Counted from the stretch's first letter, positions 1 to 11,029 are shown. The stretch: DNA of 32,104 nt from Campylobacterota bacterium (GCA_013607775.1 VCAW01000079.1:1-32104); one strand, 5' to 3'. Notes: generated by a model not told the origin, from the sequence alone. Program-made: numbers and translations.

Positions 1-20
1 TAAAATACTACAATCAATTT

Positions 21-1403
21 TTAGTTAGGGTATTCGCTTGGTATGCGAATCTGCCCACTAAAAACTTTATTGTATGTCATGAACCTATCATCAAATAACC
101 ATAAATTATTTGTTTTATAATTTTGTTCTACATCTTGAGTATTTTTTTTCATGAAAAGATTATGTAACTTATCTTCTAATACACCATCATTAGTTAAAGA
201 TTTTAATTGATGAATTATTTTTTCTCTATCAAACATATATTCAGCCAATTCTGAATGAGTAACTTTAGTTAATTTTGTATAATATTCCTCATTCATATTT
301 TCACTATTCATTCTCAAAAAATCTTTATCTTTTTCTAGTTCTATTTTCGCATTTGATATTAGTGTTTCTGAATCTAAAATTTCTTCATTATCTCTTATAT
401 AATAACCTAGAAATGGTGCTTCTTTAATTGCTTTAGTGAGACTATTTTTAGCTATTTCATCTATATCTATACCACTCTCTTTCGCTATTATCTTGATTTG
501 ATTCCTAACTTCATTTTGAATATCTTCCCAAGCTAAACTATGCAGTAAATCATCATTATTTTTTCTTTTTGGATAAATTGTAAAGTCATCTCTTGTATCT
601 GGTAAAACATTATCATCTAAGTAATCTGAGTGGATCAAATATGCTATTTCAAGATTTTTAAATATTTTTAATTTTTTATCACTACTTAACTCAGAATTCT
701 TCTTAACTACTCGTCCACCTGCACAGTAATACCCCTCTTGTTGCTGTATCCCATCAAGAGCATAATAAATAATAAATTTGTGTGTTCACCTTGAATTCTT
801 TATCTAAAAATGTAGGGATATTATTACTTGATATTTTTTCTTTCTCTATAGAGTTTTCATAAATATCAATACTTATTTCGACACCTTCTTTCTGCTTTAA
901 CTGAAAGTATGCAATAAAATGTTCTTTAATCTCTTCTTTAAATCTTTCATAATCAACGACAAATTTATTTTTAGGTTTTGATAGCTTTAATATCGTGTTA
1001 TTAATTTTTGAACTATCTTCACATCTAATATCTTTATCTACTTTAAAATCGATAGTCTTATCAAGACTATTGATATGTACATTTTCAAAAACTTTTAAAT
1101 ATAAAAACGGCTAATGCCTTTACATCCAAGCTCTCTCTTGTGCTTAGTTTTATATTCCTTAAAAGCATTTAGATTATCCTCTGTAAAACCATCACCATTA
1201 TCTTCAATTTCAATGGCGATAATATATTTTTTAGTTTCTTTTATATCAAGTGCATCTTGAATAAAATTTATTTTAATATCGGTAGCATTTGCTTGAATAG
1301 AGTTAGTTATTGCTTCATAAACTGCTTGCTTCCAATTAACTGTTGAAGGCAAATCATCAACAATATTTTTTATACTTACTATTGCATTACCATGTTCACT
1401 CAT
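21..1403 (-). pseudogene. GHKL-type (HATPase_c_3-like) ATPase, broken by two frameshifts
   Basis: Three consecutive reading frames on the minus strand join into one protein of about 460 residues. The first (1403-1095) holds the ATPase N-terminus: a helix with EAITNSIQANA, then IEDNGDGF and GCKGISRF, the usual Bergerat-fold N, G1 and G2 boxes. The frame is lost at a run of five A at 1103-1107; one more A would give RFLYLKVFENV and continue openly to about 790. There a second shift near 776-792 leads into KFIIYYALDG, CAGGRVV and, near the end, LWLFDDRF, a motif typical of these ATPases. The stop at 21-23 comes soon after that motif, whereas relatives I recall go on longer, so the C-terminus may also be cut. 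The first start follows AAAAGGGTGTAG. Such ATPases are often accessory or defence genes; the role here is unknown. The shifts could be real or sequencing errors. Confidence 0.72.
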
Positions 1404-1439
1404 CTACACCCTTTTAAAACCAATTATTCATTAAGATAA

Positions 1440-1445
1440 ATTATA
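1440..1445 (-). promoter_or_regulatory. -10 box upstream of the GHKL ATPase gene
   Basis: TATAAT on the minus strand lies 37-42 bases upstream of the ATG at 1403, in a very AT-rich stretch. In Campylobacterota the -10 box is usually the main recognisable sigma-70 element, and no well-spaced -35 box is seen. The call rests on sequence match and position only. Confidence 0.45.
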
Positions 1446-1516
1446 TCCAAGTTCTTCAAAATATAATAAAAACATGTCAATTTGAAAGATTTTTACGATT
1501 TTTTTACGGACTTTAC

Positions 1517-1522
1517 TATAAT
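1517..1522 (+). promoter_or_regulatory. -10 box for the 36-aa peptide transcript
   Basis: TATAAT on the plus strand in the context CTTTACTATAATCGC. Transcription from it would begin around 1529, exactly at the TACCCT/AGGGTA hairpin, giving a leader of about 108 bases before the ATG at 1637. It is divergent to the ATPase promoter. Confidence 0.5.
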
Positions 1523-1527
1523 CGCAT

Positions 1528-1634
1528 GTACCCTTTTAGGTTATAGGGTAGTGTTCTGACTTTTAGATAAACTGGGTGGGCTTGAAAATTGATGTTTTAG
1601 GCATAGGCAGGGTAAATTTATCTGAAAGGGTACA
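1528..1634 (+). promoter_or_regulatory. Structured leader with two competing pairings over the ribosome binding site
   Basis: TGTACCCTTT at 1528-1537 is the perfect reverse complement of AAAGGGTACA at 1625-1634, which contains the Shine-Dalgarno sequence of the ORF at 1637. The same left strand (TACCCT, 1529-1534) can instead pair locally with AGGGTA at 1545-1550 around a 10-base loop. The two pairings exclude each other, so the leader has the layout of a translational switch: local hairpin, site open; long-range pairing, site closed. I do not recognise a known riboswitch consensus between them. A second TGTACCCTTT lies downstream at 1792-1801. Regulation is inferred from base pairing alone. 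Confidence 0.4.
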
Positions 1635-1636
1635 TT

Positions 1637-1747
1637 ATGGAAACATTGTTTTCTGTACTGTTTTTAATACTTGGAAGTATGAGAGTTGCTATCATGTGGC
1701 TTGATTATGAAGAGTGTAAAAAGCACAAGGACACAGACAAAGACTAA
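1637..1747 (+). CDS. Small single-pass membrane protein, 36 aa, unknown function
   Basis: ATG at 1637 is preceded by GAAAGGG at a suitable distance and opens a 36-codon frame ending in TAA at 1745-1747. The peptide starts METLFSVLFLILGSM, one hydrophobic segment of about 20 residues, and then turns sharply polar and charged (DYEECKKHKDTDKD), as expected of a small inner-membrane protein with a soluble charged tail. It has its own apparent promoter, a structured leader, and a hairpin shortly after the stop, so it looks like a stand-alone transcription unit between two genes of the other strand. I do not recognise a family. It could also be a regulatory RNA whose short frame is incidental. Confidence 0.5.
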   Translation: METLFSVLFLILGSMRVAIMWLDYEECKKHKDTDKD

Positions 1748-1760
1748 TTTGTCTCACAAG

Positions 1761-1785
1761 ATGACAGGAATTCGCCTTCCTATCA
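1761..1785 (+). terminator. Hairpin after the 36-aa ORF, likely terminator
   Basis: ATGACAGGAA and TTCCTATCAT pair over ten positions with one mismatch around a six-base loop, 13 bases after the stop. The T-run behind it is short (TTTCTG), so it is a weak intrinsic terminator at best. It also lies beyond the 3' end of gltX on the other strand and might serve both directions. Confidence 0.4.
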
Positions 1786-1839
1786 TTTCTGTGTACCCTT
1801 TCCAACATTTTACAAAAATAAACTTATAGCAAAATAAAT

Positions 1840-3222
1840 TTATTCTACCGTAGCAATCGCTTTCTCAATACGCTTAATCGTCTCATCTGTACCCAAGATA
1901 GCCATCACTTCATCCATACCAGCACCTGTTATAGAACCCATGAGGCTGACACGTAGAGGCATACCTATCTTACCAAAACCTATTTCTTTCTCTGCGACTA
2001 TCTTTTCCATAACAGCATGGTAAGCTTCTTTGGTAGTAGGTTGTGCAAGCGCTAGCATATCTGCGAAAGTAGAGAGTATCTCTTTGGCTTCACCTTTAAA
2101 TGCTTTTTTTGCTGACTTTTCATCATAACTCTCAGGTGCCACAGTTAAAAGTTTGATTTGTTCTGCCAACTCTACAAGCGTTTTACCTCTCTCTTTGGTA
2201 GCAGTAAGGATGATAGAGGCTTTTTCATTACCCTCCAAGTCTACACCAAAGTCTTTAAGTAGTGTGATGAGCTTTTCATCTGATGCTTCTTTAATGTAAT
2301 GTGCATTGAGCCAAAGCAGCTTGTCAAGATTGTAGTTAGAAGAGGACTTATTGATGTCATTTGGGTCAAAAAGGTTTATCATCTCTTCAATACTAAATAT
2401 CTCTTGGTCACCATGGCTCCAGCCTAGACGTACAAGAAAGTTTAGTAATGCTTCTGGCAGATACCCCATAGTTTTATATTCCATCACATCGGTTGCACCA
2501 TCACGCTTAGAAAGTTTTTTACCCTGCTCATTGTTTATCATCGCAACGTGGTAGAAGTTTGGCAGCGCAAATCCTAATGCATTATAGACCACTATCTGCT
2601 TAGGTGTGTTATAAAGATGGTCATCTCCACGGATAACATCGGTAAGTCCCATAAGCGCATCATCTATAGCTACAACGAAGTTATAGGTAGGACTTCCATC
2701 TGCACGTGCAATGACAAAGTCATCTACCTCGGTAGCATCTACAGAAAACTCGCCCTTCACACCATCGACAAAAGAGATACGCCCTTCTTGTGGAGCCTTG
2801 ATACGAATAACTGGTTCGACACCCTCTGGAGGCGTACCTGTAAAGTCACGGTAACGTCCATCATAACGTGTACGCTCTTTTTTAGCCATCTGCTCTTCAC
2901 GCAAGGCTGCCAACTCATCTTTAGACATATAACACTTATAAGCTTTACTCTCTTCAAGTAGCTGGTCAATATATTGTTTATACAAATCAAAACGTTTAGA
3001 CTGATAGACCACCTCACCATCATGGCTCATGCCTACCCATTCAAAAGCTTTGAGTATGGCATCTTTGGCTTCTTCAGAGTTACGAGCCATATCTGTATCT
3101 TCGATACGAAGTAGAAACTCACCCGTGTTGTGCTGTGCTGTAAGCCAAGAAAAAAGAGCGGTTCTTAAACCACCAATATGTAAATACCCTGTTGGGCTAG
3201 GTGCAAAACGTGTCACTGTCAT
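1840..3222 (-). CDS. gltX: Glutamyl-tRNA synthetase
   Basis: Charges tRNA with glutamate in the cytoplasm (class I aminoacyl-tRNA synthetase). At 460 residues it has the usual bacterial length. The HIGH-type signature is seen near the start in FAPSPTGYLHIGGLRTA, and the KMSKS-type loop appears as KKLSKRDGA around residue 240. Other family blocks include LRIEDTD and RGDDHLYNTPKQ. Campylobacterota usually carry two GltX paralogues, one of which serves tRNA-Gln in the amidotransferase route; which one this is cannot be told by eye. The start at 3222 has AAGG upstream. A TACAAT box lies 27 bases further up, so it probably has its own promoter although it lies in the same direction as the ComEA-like gene. 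Confidence 0.96.
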   Translation of the reverse strand: MTVTRFAPSPTGYLHIGGLRTALFSWLTAQHNTGEFLLRIEDTDMARNSEEAKDAILKAFEWVGMSHDGEVVYQSKRFDLYKQYIDQLLEESKAYKCYMSKDELAALREEQMAKKERTRYDGRYRDFTGTPPEGVEPVIRIKAPQEGRISFVDGVKGEFSVDATEVDDFVIARADGSPTYNFVVAIDDALMGLTDVIRGDDHLYNTPKQIVVYNALGFALPNFYHVAMINNEQGKKLSKRDGATDVMEYKTMGYLPEALLNFLVRLGWSHGDQEIFSIEEMINLFDPNDINKSSSNYNLDKLLWLNAHYIKEASDEKLITLLKDFGVDLEGNEKASIILTATKERGKTLVELAEQIKLLTVAPESYDEKSAKKAFKGEAKEILSTFADMLALAQPTTKEAYHAVMEKIVAEKEIGFGKIGMPLRVSLMGSITGAGMDEVMAILGTDETIKRIEKAIATVE

Positions 3223-3248
3223 AGTAAAACCTTGAAATAAATTATGTG

Positions 3249-3254
3249 ATTGTA
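3249..3254 (-). promoter_or_regulatory. -10 box of gltX
   Basis: TACAAT on the minus strand, 27 bases before the gltX start, in the context CGCTACAATCAC. It lies between gltX and the inverted repeat at 3300-3384, so gltX can be transcribed independently of the gene upstream. Confidence 0.4.
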
Positions 3255-3299
3255 GCGAAAATGTGGTTAAGATGGATTTTGTTTGTTTCGTTGTAGTTG

Positions 3300-3384
3300 T
3301 ATTTTAATAGTTTGCGACAAGCGGTGCACCTTCCCGAAGGGTGGCTTCGCCATTTGCACCGCGCCAGAGTGAACTGTTAAAATA
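3300..3384. repeat. Nested inverted repeat, 85 bp (terminator or small MITE/REP-like element)
   Basis: The outer arms at 3300-3312 and 3372-3384 (TATTTTAATAGTT against AACTGTTAAAATA) match over 13 bases with one mismatch. Inside them GCGGTGCA (3321-3328) pairs perfectly with TGCACCGC (3355-3362), and the centre holds further short hairpins with CGAAGGG and GGCTTCGCC. The GC-rich core stands out from its AT-rich surroundings. It begins just after the stop of the ComEA-like gene (3390), so it could end that transcript; the layered arms also fit a mobile palindromic repeat. Confidence 0.6.
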
Positions 3385-3389
3385 CTTTT

Positions 3390-3869
3390 TTAGTTCTTCT
3401 TTTTAGACTTAGTTTTTTTCTCTTTTTTGGCTTTAGTCTTTTTCGTTTTTGTTTTCTTCGTCTTTGTTTTTTTAGACTTAGTTTTTAACTCTTTCTTTTT
3501 TTCATCCGTTGTTTTTATCTTACGTTTCTTTGGTGTTTTTGCTTTTGCATCTTTTTTTGTAGACTTGGTTTTTTTAGCAGTTTTTTTCTTTGTAGTTTTT
3601 TTAACTTTCTTTACACCATCACTAGACTTCACACCACGCTTGATGTTATCTGCTGTCTTCTCACAGATACCTTCAACTCTCTGCACATCTTCAAAAGATT
3701 TAAACTTACCTTTTCTTCTCTCTTTGATGATGGCAGCAGCTTTCACTTCACCAATACCATTTATCTCCATCAACTCTGCCTTAGATGCACTGTTCAATGC
3801 AGACAAGCTCATACCAAATAGTGTCGTCGTAGCAAGTATTAAAAAACCTGCAATTATTTTTTTCAACAT
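3390..3869 (-). CDS. Secreted ComEA-like helix-hairpin-helix protein with lysine-rich tail
   Basis: 159 residues. Residues 1-20 form a signal peptide (MLKKIIAGFLILATTTLFG). Residues about 25-75 form a ComEA-type double helix-hairpin-helix: LNSASKAELMEINGIGEVKAA, then FKSFEDVQRVEGICEKTADNI. ComEA proteins bind double-stranded DNA in the periplasm during uptake for transformation. The remaining 80 or so residues are almost only K, T and S with some A, E and D, a repetitive basic tail unlike standard ComEA and resembling histone H1 tails. The start follows AGGGGAAAAG. It lies 53 bases after the stop of pglF in the same direction but has its own TATAAT box. A role in DNA binding outside the inner membrane is likely; a role in competence is inference. 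Confidence 0.8.
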   Translation of the reverse strand: MLKKIIAGFLILATTTLFGMSLSALNSASKAELMEINGIGEVKAAAIIKERRKGKFKSFEDVQRVEGICEKTADNIKRGVKSSDGVKKVKKTTKKKTAKKTKSTKKDAKAKTPKKRKIKTTDEKKKELKTKSKKTKTKKTKTKKTKAKKEKKTKSKKKN

Positions 3870-3897
3870 TCTTTTCCCCTAATGTATTTATTTGTTA

Positions 3898-3903
3898 ATT
3901 ATA
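3898..3903 (-). promoter_or_regulatory. -10 box of the ComEA-like gene
   Basis: TATAAT on the minus strand, 29-34 bases before the ATG at 3869. A second TATAAT lies at 3922-3927 and overlaps the pglF stop codon. Either could serve; no terminator is visible between pglF and this gene, so read-through from the glycan operon is also possible. Confidence 0.4.
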
Positions 3904-3922
3904 GTTGTCTATAACAAAAATA

Positions 3923-6804
<2,882 letters not shown>

Positions 6805-7404
6805 TTATCCTGTAACTGTTTTGATAATATAGATCATATCTTTTTTTAGAGACCATTCGTTTATATACTTTTTATTTATTTGCACTTTGTCCTTCCAAAT
6901 AATATCTCTATTGTACGCTTCAGGATTTTTTTGTGTGGCCAAGATAGACTCCTCATCTTTGTATTTTAACGATGCTGGCCCCGTGATACCTGGTCTTACA
7001 CTTAAAATGATTCTATCTTCACATTCAAGTGCATCTGCAAAACCTTTGACATCAGGGCGGGGCCCCACAAAACTCATACGTCCAAAAAGTACATTAAAAA
7101 GTTGAGGGAGTTCATCTATCTTGATATTACGAAAAAACTTTCCACTTTTGGTAATGCGAACATCTCCACTCTTAGTAACAGTAGTGTCAATACCCTCAAT
7201 ATTGTTCATCGTTTTTATTTTAAAAACCCAAAAAGGTTTCGCATCTTTTCCTATGCGTTCTTGAACAAAAAGACCATTACTTTTCGTTTCAAAAGAAGAG
7301 ACTAACCAAGCCAAAATCATAATCCACCACGTCAACCCAATGCCTACTATAGACAATACAATATCAAACAGTCGTTTTACTATTTTATCTGTAGTACTTA
7401 ACAT
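6805..7404 (-). CDS. pglC: Monotopic phosphoglycosyl transferase, PglC-like
   Basis: Transfers a phospho-sugar from its UDP donor to undecaprenyl phosphate, the first membrane step of glycan assembly. At 199 residues it is the minimal PGT form. KRLFDIVLSIVGIGLTWW (about 10-27) is the reentrant membrane helix, and FVQERIGKDAKPFWVFKIKTM follows. The catalytic Asp-Glu pair is D97-E98 in IDELPQL, and SFVGPRP lies at 111-117. The start ATG overlaps the pglB stop (TAATG). The expected donor in this context is a bacillosamine-type UDP-sugar, although without a visible PglD the acetylation state of the donor is open. Confidence 0.92.
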   Translation of the reverse strand: MLSTTDKIVKRLFDIVLSIVGIGLTWWIMILAWLVSSFETKSNGLFVQERIGKDAKPFWVFKIKTMNNIEGIDTTVTKSGDVRITKSGKFFRNIKIDELPQLFNVLFGRMSFVGPRPDVKGFADALECEDRIILSVRPGITGPASLKYKDEESILATQKNPEAYNRDIIWKDKVQINKKYINEWSLKKDMIYIIKTVTG

Positions 7405-9527
7405 TATTTTTTGAGTTTATAGATTCTATTATAAGGAGAAGAGACTACCAATTCAAAAAGGTTTTTATCATACTTCCCTAAGATAAACATCTGAACATAC
7501 ATAGATTTAAATGTTTCCGTATCCATAACAACAAATTTGCCATAACTTTTCATATAGATAATTGCATACTCTCCATCAGCATGATAAAGCTGTGACTGTA
7601 AACCTATATCGCCATCTTTGGTATTTTGTGTAGCGATAAAATACTTAACATCTTTCCTTTGCTTCCCTAAAATAATCTCTCCCTTTTTAGCGTCAAAGAC
7701 TATACCATTTTGAAATGATAAAATACCGTTAGCATTTTTTATAGCTACTGTAGGGAAAAAGCTCATCTTTCTTTCTGGTTTACCTGTAATTAAATCCAAA
7801 TTAGCAAATATAGAAACCGTTGGAAAGATATTTAACATCCTATATGGTAAATACAAGTATATATCTCTTGTCTTCGGAGGAAGCACATAATTACTATCCT
7901 CCAATTCCGATAAAAATAAATTTGGATCTACTTGATCCTTCTCACCATTCTTAAATATTGTATCCGTAACAATAGAATAATTTGAATCTACATAAGTCTC
8001 AACGGCCAATCTACTTAGGTTTACAGCTAATTGAGGAGAAGAGGTTTGCATAATTTTAGAGATAATAAAGTTATCATTATTATGTTTTCCCCCATCAATA
8101 AGTGTAGAAGTATCTGAATAATACCAGATAGGATACCCATAATCCCACCACGTTAACGTATAGTCTTTCGCATCAGCTACTTCATCAAGTTCTACCAAGT
8201 CTTGCACTTCTGTTTTATTCAGTACGGTTGGAACCTTGTATCCTATAATGTGTGTGATATTGGGATACACCATACCTAGGGTCAAGACGCTCATCGCCAC
8301 AATATAAATACTCTTTTTGTCTGTCACATAGTTCGTCACAACATGAAAAAGATAAATTACCGACATTGCTGCCATAGGTACTGCGTAAACAGTAAAACGA
8401 AGGCCTCCGAACATCGCAAAAATACCTATGCCTACCAAGGGCAACGCCAAGATGAATGCCTTGTATCTGACAACCAAAACCACGTATCCTGCCAAAGAGA
8501 GAATAACCCCAACTGCAGAACCCGAGATACGGTTTGCAAAGGTAGAAAAAGGTATCTGTCCGGCTTCACGTACAGTTTGTGCCACACTATAAAAGTGTAG
8601 TCCCTCCTCTTGTGTTCCAGTTGAGGTATAGCCTGCAATTTTTGCAAAAATCAAAGAAAACACATGACCAAAAAACAAAAATGCGAGAAAAAGTATTCCA
8701 GCTATAATCATCCACGTTTTTTGCTCCAAAGTTGTTTTATTTAGTACAAAATACAGCCCTATCAAAACAACTATTTTAATGATGTACTCAAAAGGTGTCA
8801 CTAGTGGAAAAGGCAAAAGTGAAACAAATACAAGAATGAGAGAAAGATACGTTGTACTGTCATCACGATGGTAAAATATCATATAAAGTGCATACATGAT
8901 ACCCATCGCATAGACTATAGAAAGTCCAGCATCGTACAAAAATGGATAGACAGCAATAGCAATAGATGCATACAATGCAGACTTTAAATTAAAGTCTATC
9001 GTACTTTTCATCAAAAAAAACAAGATGAACATGGGTGCCATAGCAGAGAACATATCGGTATCATAATAACCTATCATCGTACGATTATAATAACTCCAAG
9101 CAATACTTCCTAGTAGTGCAGCAAAGAATCCCCAAAGAGTCTGTCCATAAAGGCGCGCAATTAAAATCATAGGAATCACTACTAGTGAAGAAATAAAAGC
9201 TGGCATATAGAGTGTAATAGTCTCTAAAGAAAATGGAGTAATTTTAGCAAACAATGTAGTGAAAAAAATCACACCATAATCCCACATGCCAAAAACACGA
9301 GGGTTATCTACATGTAAGCCCATCAGTTCTTTTTGTGTACCAGAAGCAAAAAAGTAACCATCATTGGTGTTTATCATAAGTTGGTCATTCCAAAAAAAGC
9401 TTGGATTATCTTGAAATTGATAGACCCAAATCATACGAATGGCGAAGGAAAAAATATATGCTAAAAGCATAAGCCCTAGCATCTGTCCTGTTGTTACTTG
9501 ATTGAGGGATAATTTATTTTGACTCAC
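7404..9527 (-). CDS. pglB: Oligosaccharyltransferase PglB (STT3 family)
   Basis: Transfers the lipid-linked oligosaccharide en bloc to asparagine in periplasmic proteins. At 707 residues it matches Campylobacter PglB. The N-terminal half has about 13 membrane spans. Metal and sequon residues fall where they do in C. lari PglB: D56 in the first external loop (NTNDGY), D156 and D158 in GYYDTDMF, and E321 in TVREAGQ. The WWDYG motif is at 460-464, followed by the characteristic GGKHNNDNF. The C-terminal periplasmic domain is present to the end. Translation starts at GTG (9527), with a GTGA overlap with the upstream glycosyltransferase. Its presence and the lack of a Wzy polymerase indicate protein glycosylation rather than O-antigen. 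Confidence 0.95.
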   Translation of the reverse strand: MSQNKLSLNQVTTGQMLGLMLLAYIFSFAIRMIWVYQFQDNPSFFWNDQLMINTNDGYFFASGTQKELMGLHVDNPRVFGMWDYGVIFFTTLFAKITPFSLETITLYMPAFISSLVVIPMILIARLYGQTLWGFFAALLGSIAWSYYNRTMIGYYDTDMFSAMAPMFILFFLMKSTIDFNLKSALYASIAIAVYPFLYDAGLSIVYAMGIMYALYMIFYHRDDSTTYLSLILVFVSLLPFPLVTPFEYIIKIVVLIGLYFVLNKTTLEQKTWMIIAGILFLAFLFFGHVFSLIFAKIAGYTSTGTQEEGLHFYSVAQTVREAGQIPFSTFANRISGSAVGVILSLAGYVVLVVRYKAFILALPLVGIGIFAMFGGLRFTVYAVPMAAMSVIYLFHVVTNYVTDKKSIYIVAMSVLTLGMVYPNITHIIGYKVPTVLNKTEVQDLVELDEVADAKDYTLTWWDYGYPIWYYSDTSTLIDGGKHNNDNFIISKIMQTSSPQLAVNLSRLAVETYVDSNYSIVTDTIFKNGEKDQVDPNLFLSELEDSNYVLPPKTRDIYLYLPYRMLNIFPTVSIFANLDLITGKPERKMSFFPTVAIKNANGILSFQNGIVFDAKKGEIILGKQRKDVKYFIATQNTKDGDIGLQSQLYHADGEYAIIYMKSYGKFVVMDTETFKSMYVQMFILGKYDKNLFELVVSSPYNRIYKLKK

Positions 9528-10537
9528 TTTTCACCTTTTATCATTTTTTTAATCACAAACAATATTCCCATAAGTGACCCTATCCCATATGAAAGATGCA
9601 GGGTTAAAAAACTCATGATGAGATAACATATGCTATTGGAACTGTTTTTTAATTTAATGCTTATGATTATAACCAAACTAAGATAACTTAATAATGAGAC
9701 AAAAGATATCCATAATACTTTTGAAAACAACAAAGAAAACAACAGAGGAAACAAGAGCGATAATACAAATAACAAAGGTACAAAATGTCTTAGGTTCAAA
9801 GAGCTGAGTGTTTTTGTATAATATGCCGTAAGCATATTCCAATACCCATTTTGGTACTGATTTTTTGCCAAGTCTTTAAAGTTTTCTCTTGCATAATAGG
9901 TACACTGCACATCAGGAATAAGGTAGATTTTACCTCCAGCATTGATGATGCGTTTGTTGAGTTCTATATCTTGATTGCGTATAAGCTTTTCATCAAAGAG
10001 CCCATATTTCTCAAATGTACTTCTCCTGTAACACCCAAATGCCACCGTATCTATCTCTGTGACTTCATTACATCCTGTTCTAAAAAGGACATTACCTACG
10101 CCAAATTTATGCATCAGCACCTCCTTAATGGAGGAAGATCTTTTATTTTTATTTTTCACATCTGTTATAAGCACTCCGCCTACACAGTCTGCATTTAACT
10201 TTACTATATTTTCTATCAAGTCTTTAAAATATACTGCATCATAATGTGCATGTGCAGAAAGTACGAACACGTAGTCTCCACTACTTGCTTGTATGCCTAA
10301 GTTCATTCCTATGGGGGTATGCCTTTGTTGATTTACTACAACATGAATAAATGGGTATTTACGATGATATTCTTGTACTATTTCTCTCGTACTATCCTCA
10401 CTCATCCCATCCACAACAAAGACTTCCATCTTCTCCTGAGCATAGTCTGCCTCTAATATGGAGTCAAGACATACTGCGATATACTTTTCCTCATTAAACG
10501 TAGGAATGATGATAGATATAAGAGGAGTACTATGCAT
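9524..10537 (-). CDS. Family 2 glycosyltransferase with C-terminal membrane segments
   Basis: 337 residues from the ATG at 10537, chosen because it overlaps the upstream stop by eight bases and begins directly before the GT-A fold (MHSTPLISIIIPTFNEEKY). The catalytic domain covers about residues 7-230, with VDGMSEDST and SAHAHYD as nucleotide and metal-binding stretches and NQDIELNKR as the likely acceptor/base region. Three to four hydrophobic segments close the protein (about 250-330), the arrangement seen in ExoA-type transferases that work on lipid-linked sugars at the inner membrane. It probably adds one sugar to the PglC product. Donor and linkage cannot be read from sequence. Confidence 0.85.
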   Translation of the reverse strand: MHSTPLISIIIPTFNEEKYIAVCLDSILEADYAQEKMEVFVVDGMSEDSTREIVQEYHRKYPFIHVVVNQQRHTPIGMNLGIQASSGDYVFVLSAHAHYDAVYFKDLIENIVKLNADCVGGVLITDVKNKNKRSSSIKEVLMHKFGVGNVLFRTGCNEVTEIDTVAFGCYRRSTFEKYGLFDEKLIRNQDIELNKRIINAGGKIYLIPDVQCTYYARENFKDLAKNQYQNGYWNMLTAYYTKTLSSLNLRHFVPLLFVLSLLFPLLFSLLFSKVLWISFVSLLSYLSLVIIISIKLKNSSNSICYLIMSFLTLHLSYGIGSLMGILFVIKKMIKGEK

Positions 10538-11027
10538 TATCTTCCTGTGTAACCTTAATAGGAACACCTACTGCCTTTGCATTGGCTGGTATGTTAACAT
10601 TCGCCAGACTCCCTGCCCCAACAATGCTATTCTCTCCAATACTTATGCCCTCTTTCCCCGATATTACATTGCATCTCATACCCAAATATGCACCTTGTTT
10701 TATATATATCTTCGTATGCTCTTGCTCTTTACCATGACATGCAAAGTAACAACCATAAGAGATAGTTACATTGTCTTCTATAACTATTTTATCTATAGCT
10801 ACATCATCCAAATAGCATTTCATTCCAATAAAAACATTTTTACCTATATTGAATCCAATCCATCTATACATTGCTACACGTAAATTCGTAAACGGCACAT
10901 TGGGAACAATAACAACATTCAGATATTTACATATAGGTTTCCATATTATTGTACTCAGTGAATATTTAGCATAATATGGCGGTTCCTGTTTTAGAATATC
11001 TTGATAAAACTTTTCTACTAAATACAT
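10530..11027 (-). CDS. Left-handed beta-helix (hexapeptide) acyltransferase, WcaF/NodL-like
   Basis: 165 residues. The middle and C-terminal part shows repeated hexapeptide units (IGKNVFIG, IVIEDNVTIS, GAYLGMRCNVI, SIGENSIVGAGSL) ending in IPANAKAVGVPIKV, the standard close of O-acetyltransferases such as WcaF, NodL or maltose acetyltransferase. It likely puts an acetyl group on a sugar of the growing glycan. It lies two bases after the WbpI-like gene and overlaps the next glycosyltransferase. It is not an obvious PglD, which carries an N-terminal nucleotide-binding domain, but as one of only two acyltransferases in the run it is a possible substitute for the missing bacillosamine N-acetylation. 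Confidence 0.82.
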   Translation of the reverse strand: MYLVEKFYQDILKQEPPYYAKYSLSTIIWKPICKYLNVVIVPNVPFTNLRVAMYRWIGFNIGKNVFIGMKCYLDDVAIDKIVIEDNVTISYGCYFACHGKEQEHTKIYIKQGAYLGMRCNVISGKEGISIGENSIVGAGSLANVNIPANAKAVGVPIKVTQEDNA

Positions 11028-11029
11028 TT

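Noticed and set aside
32-50. ATTCGC/GCGAAT inverted repeat considered as an attachment site or terminator
   Set aside because: Only six base pairs, inside the end of the ATPase frame, with no T-run and no second copy noticed in the window.
3427-3882. Long plus-strand frame rich in Phe, Val and Leu, looking like a membrane protein
   Set aside because: It is the antisense of the lysine-rich ComEA-like gene; AAG/AAA repeats read backward give Phe/Leu. It has no ribosome binding site, and the opposite frame has a signal peptide and a known domain.
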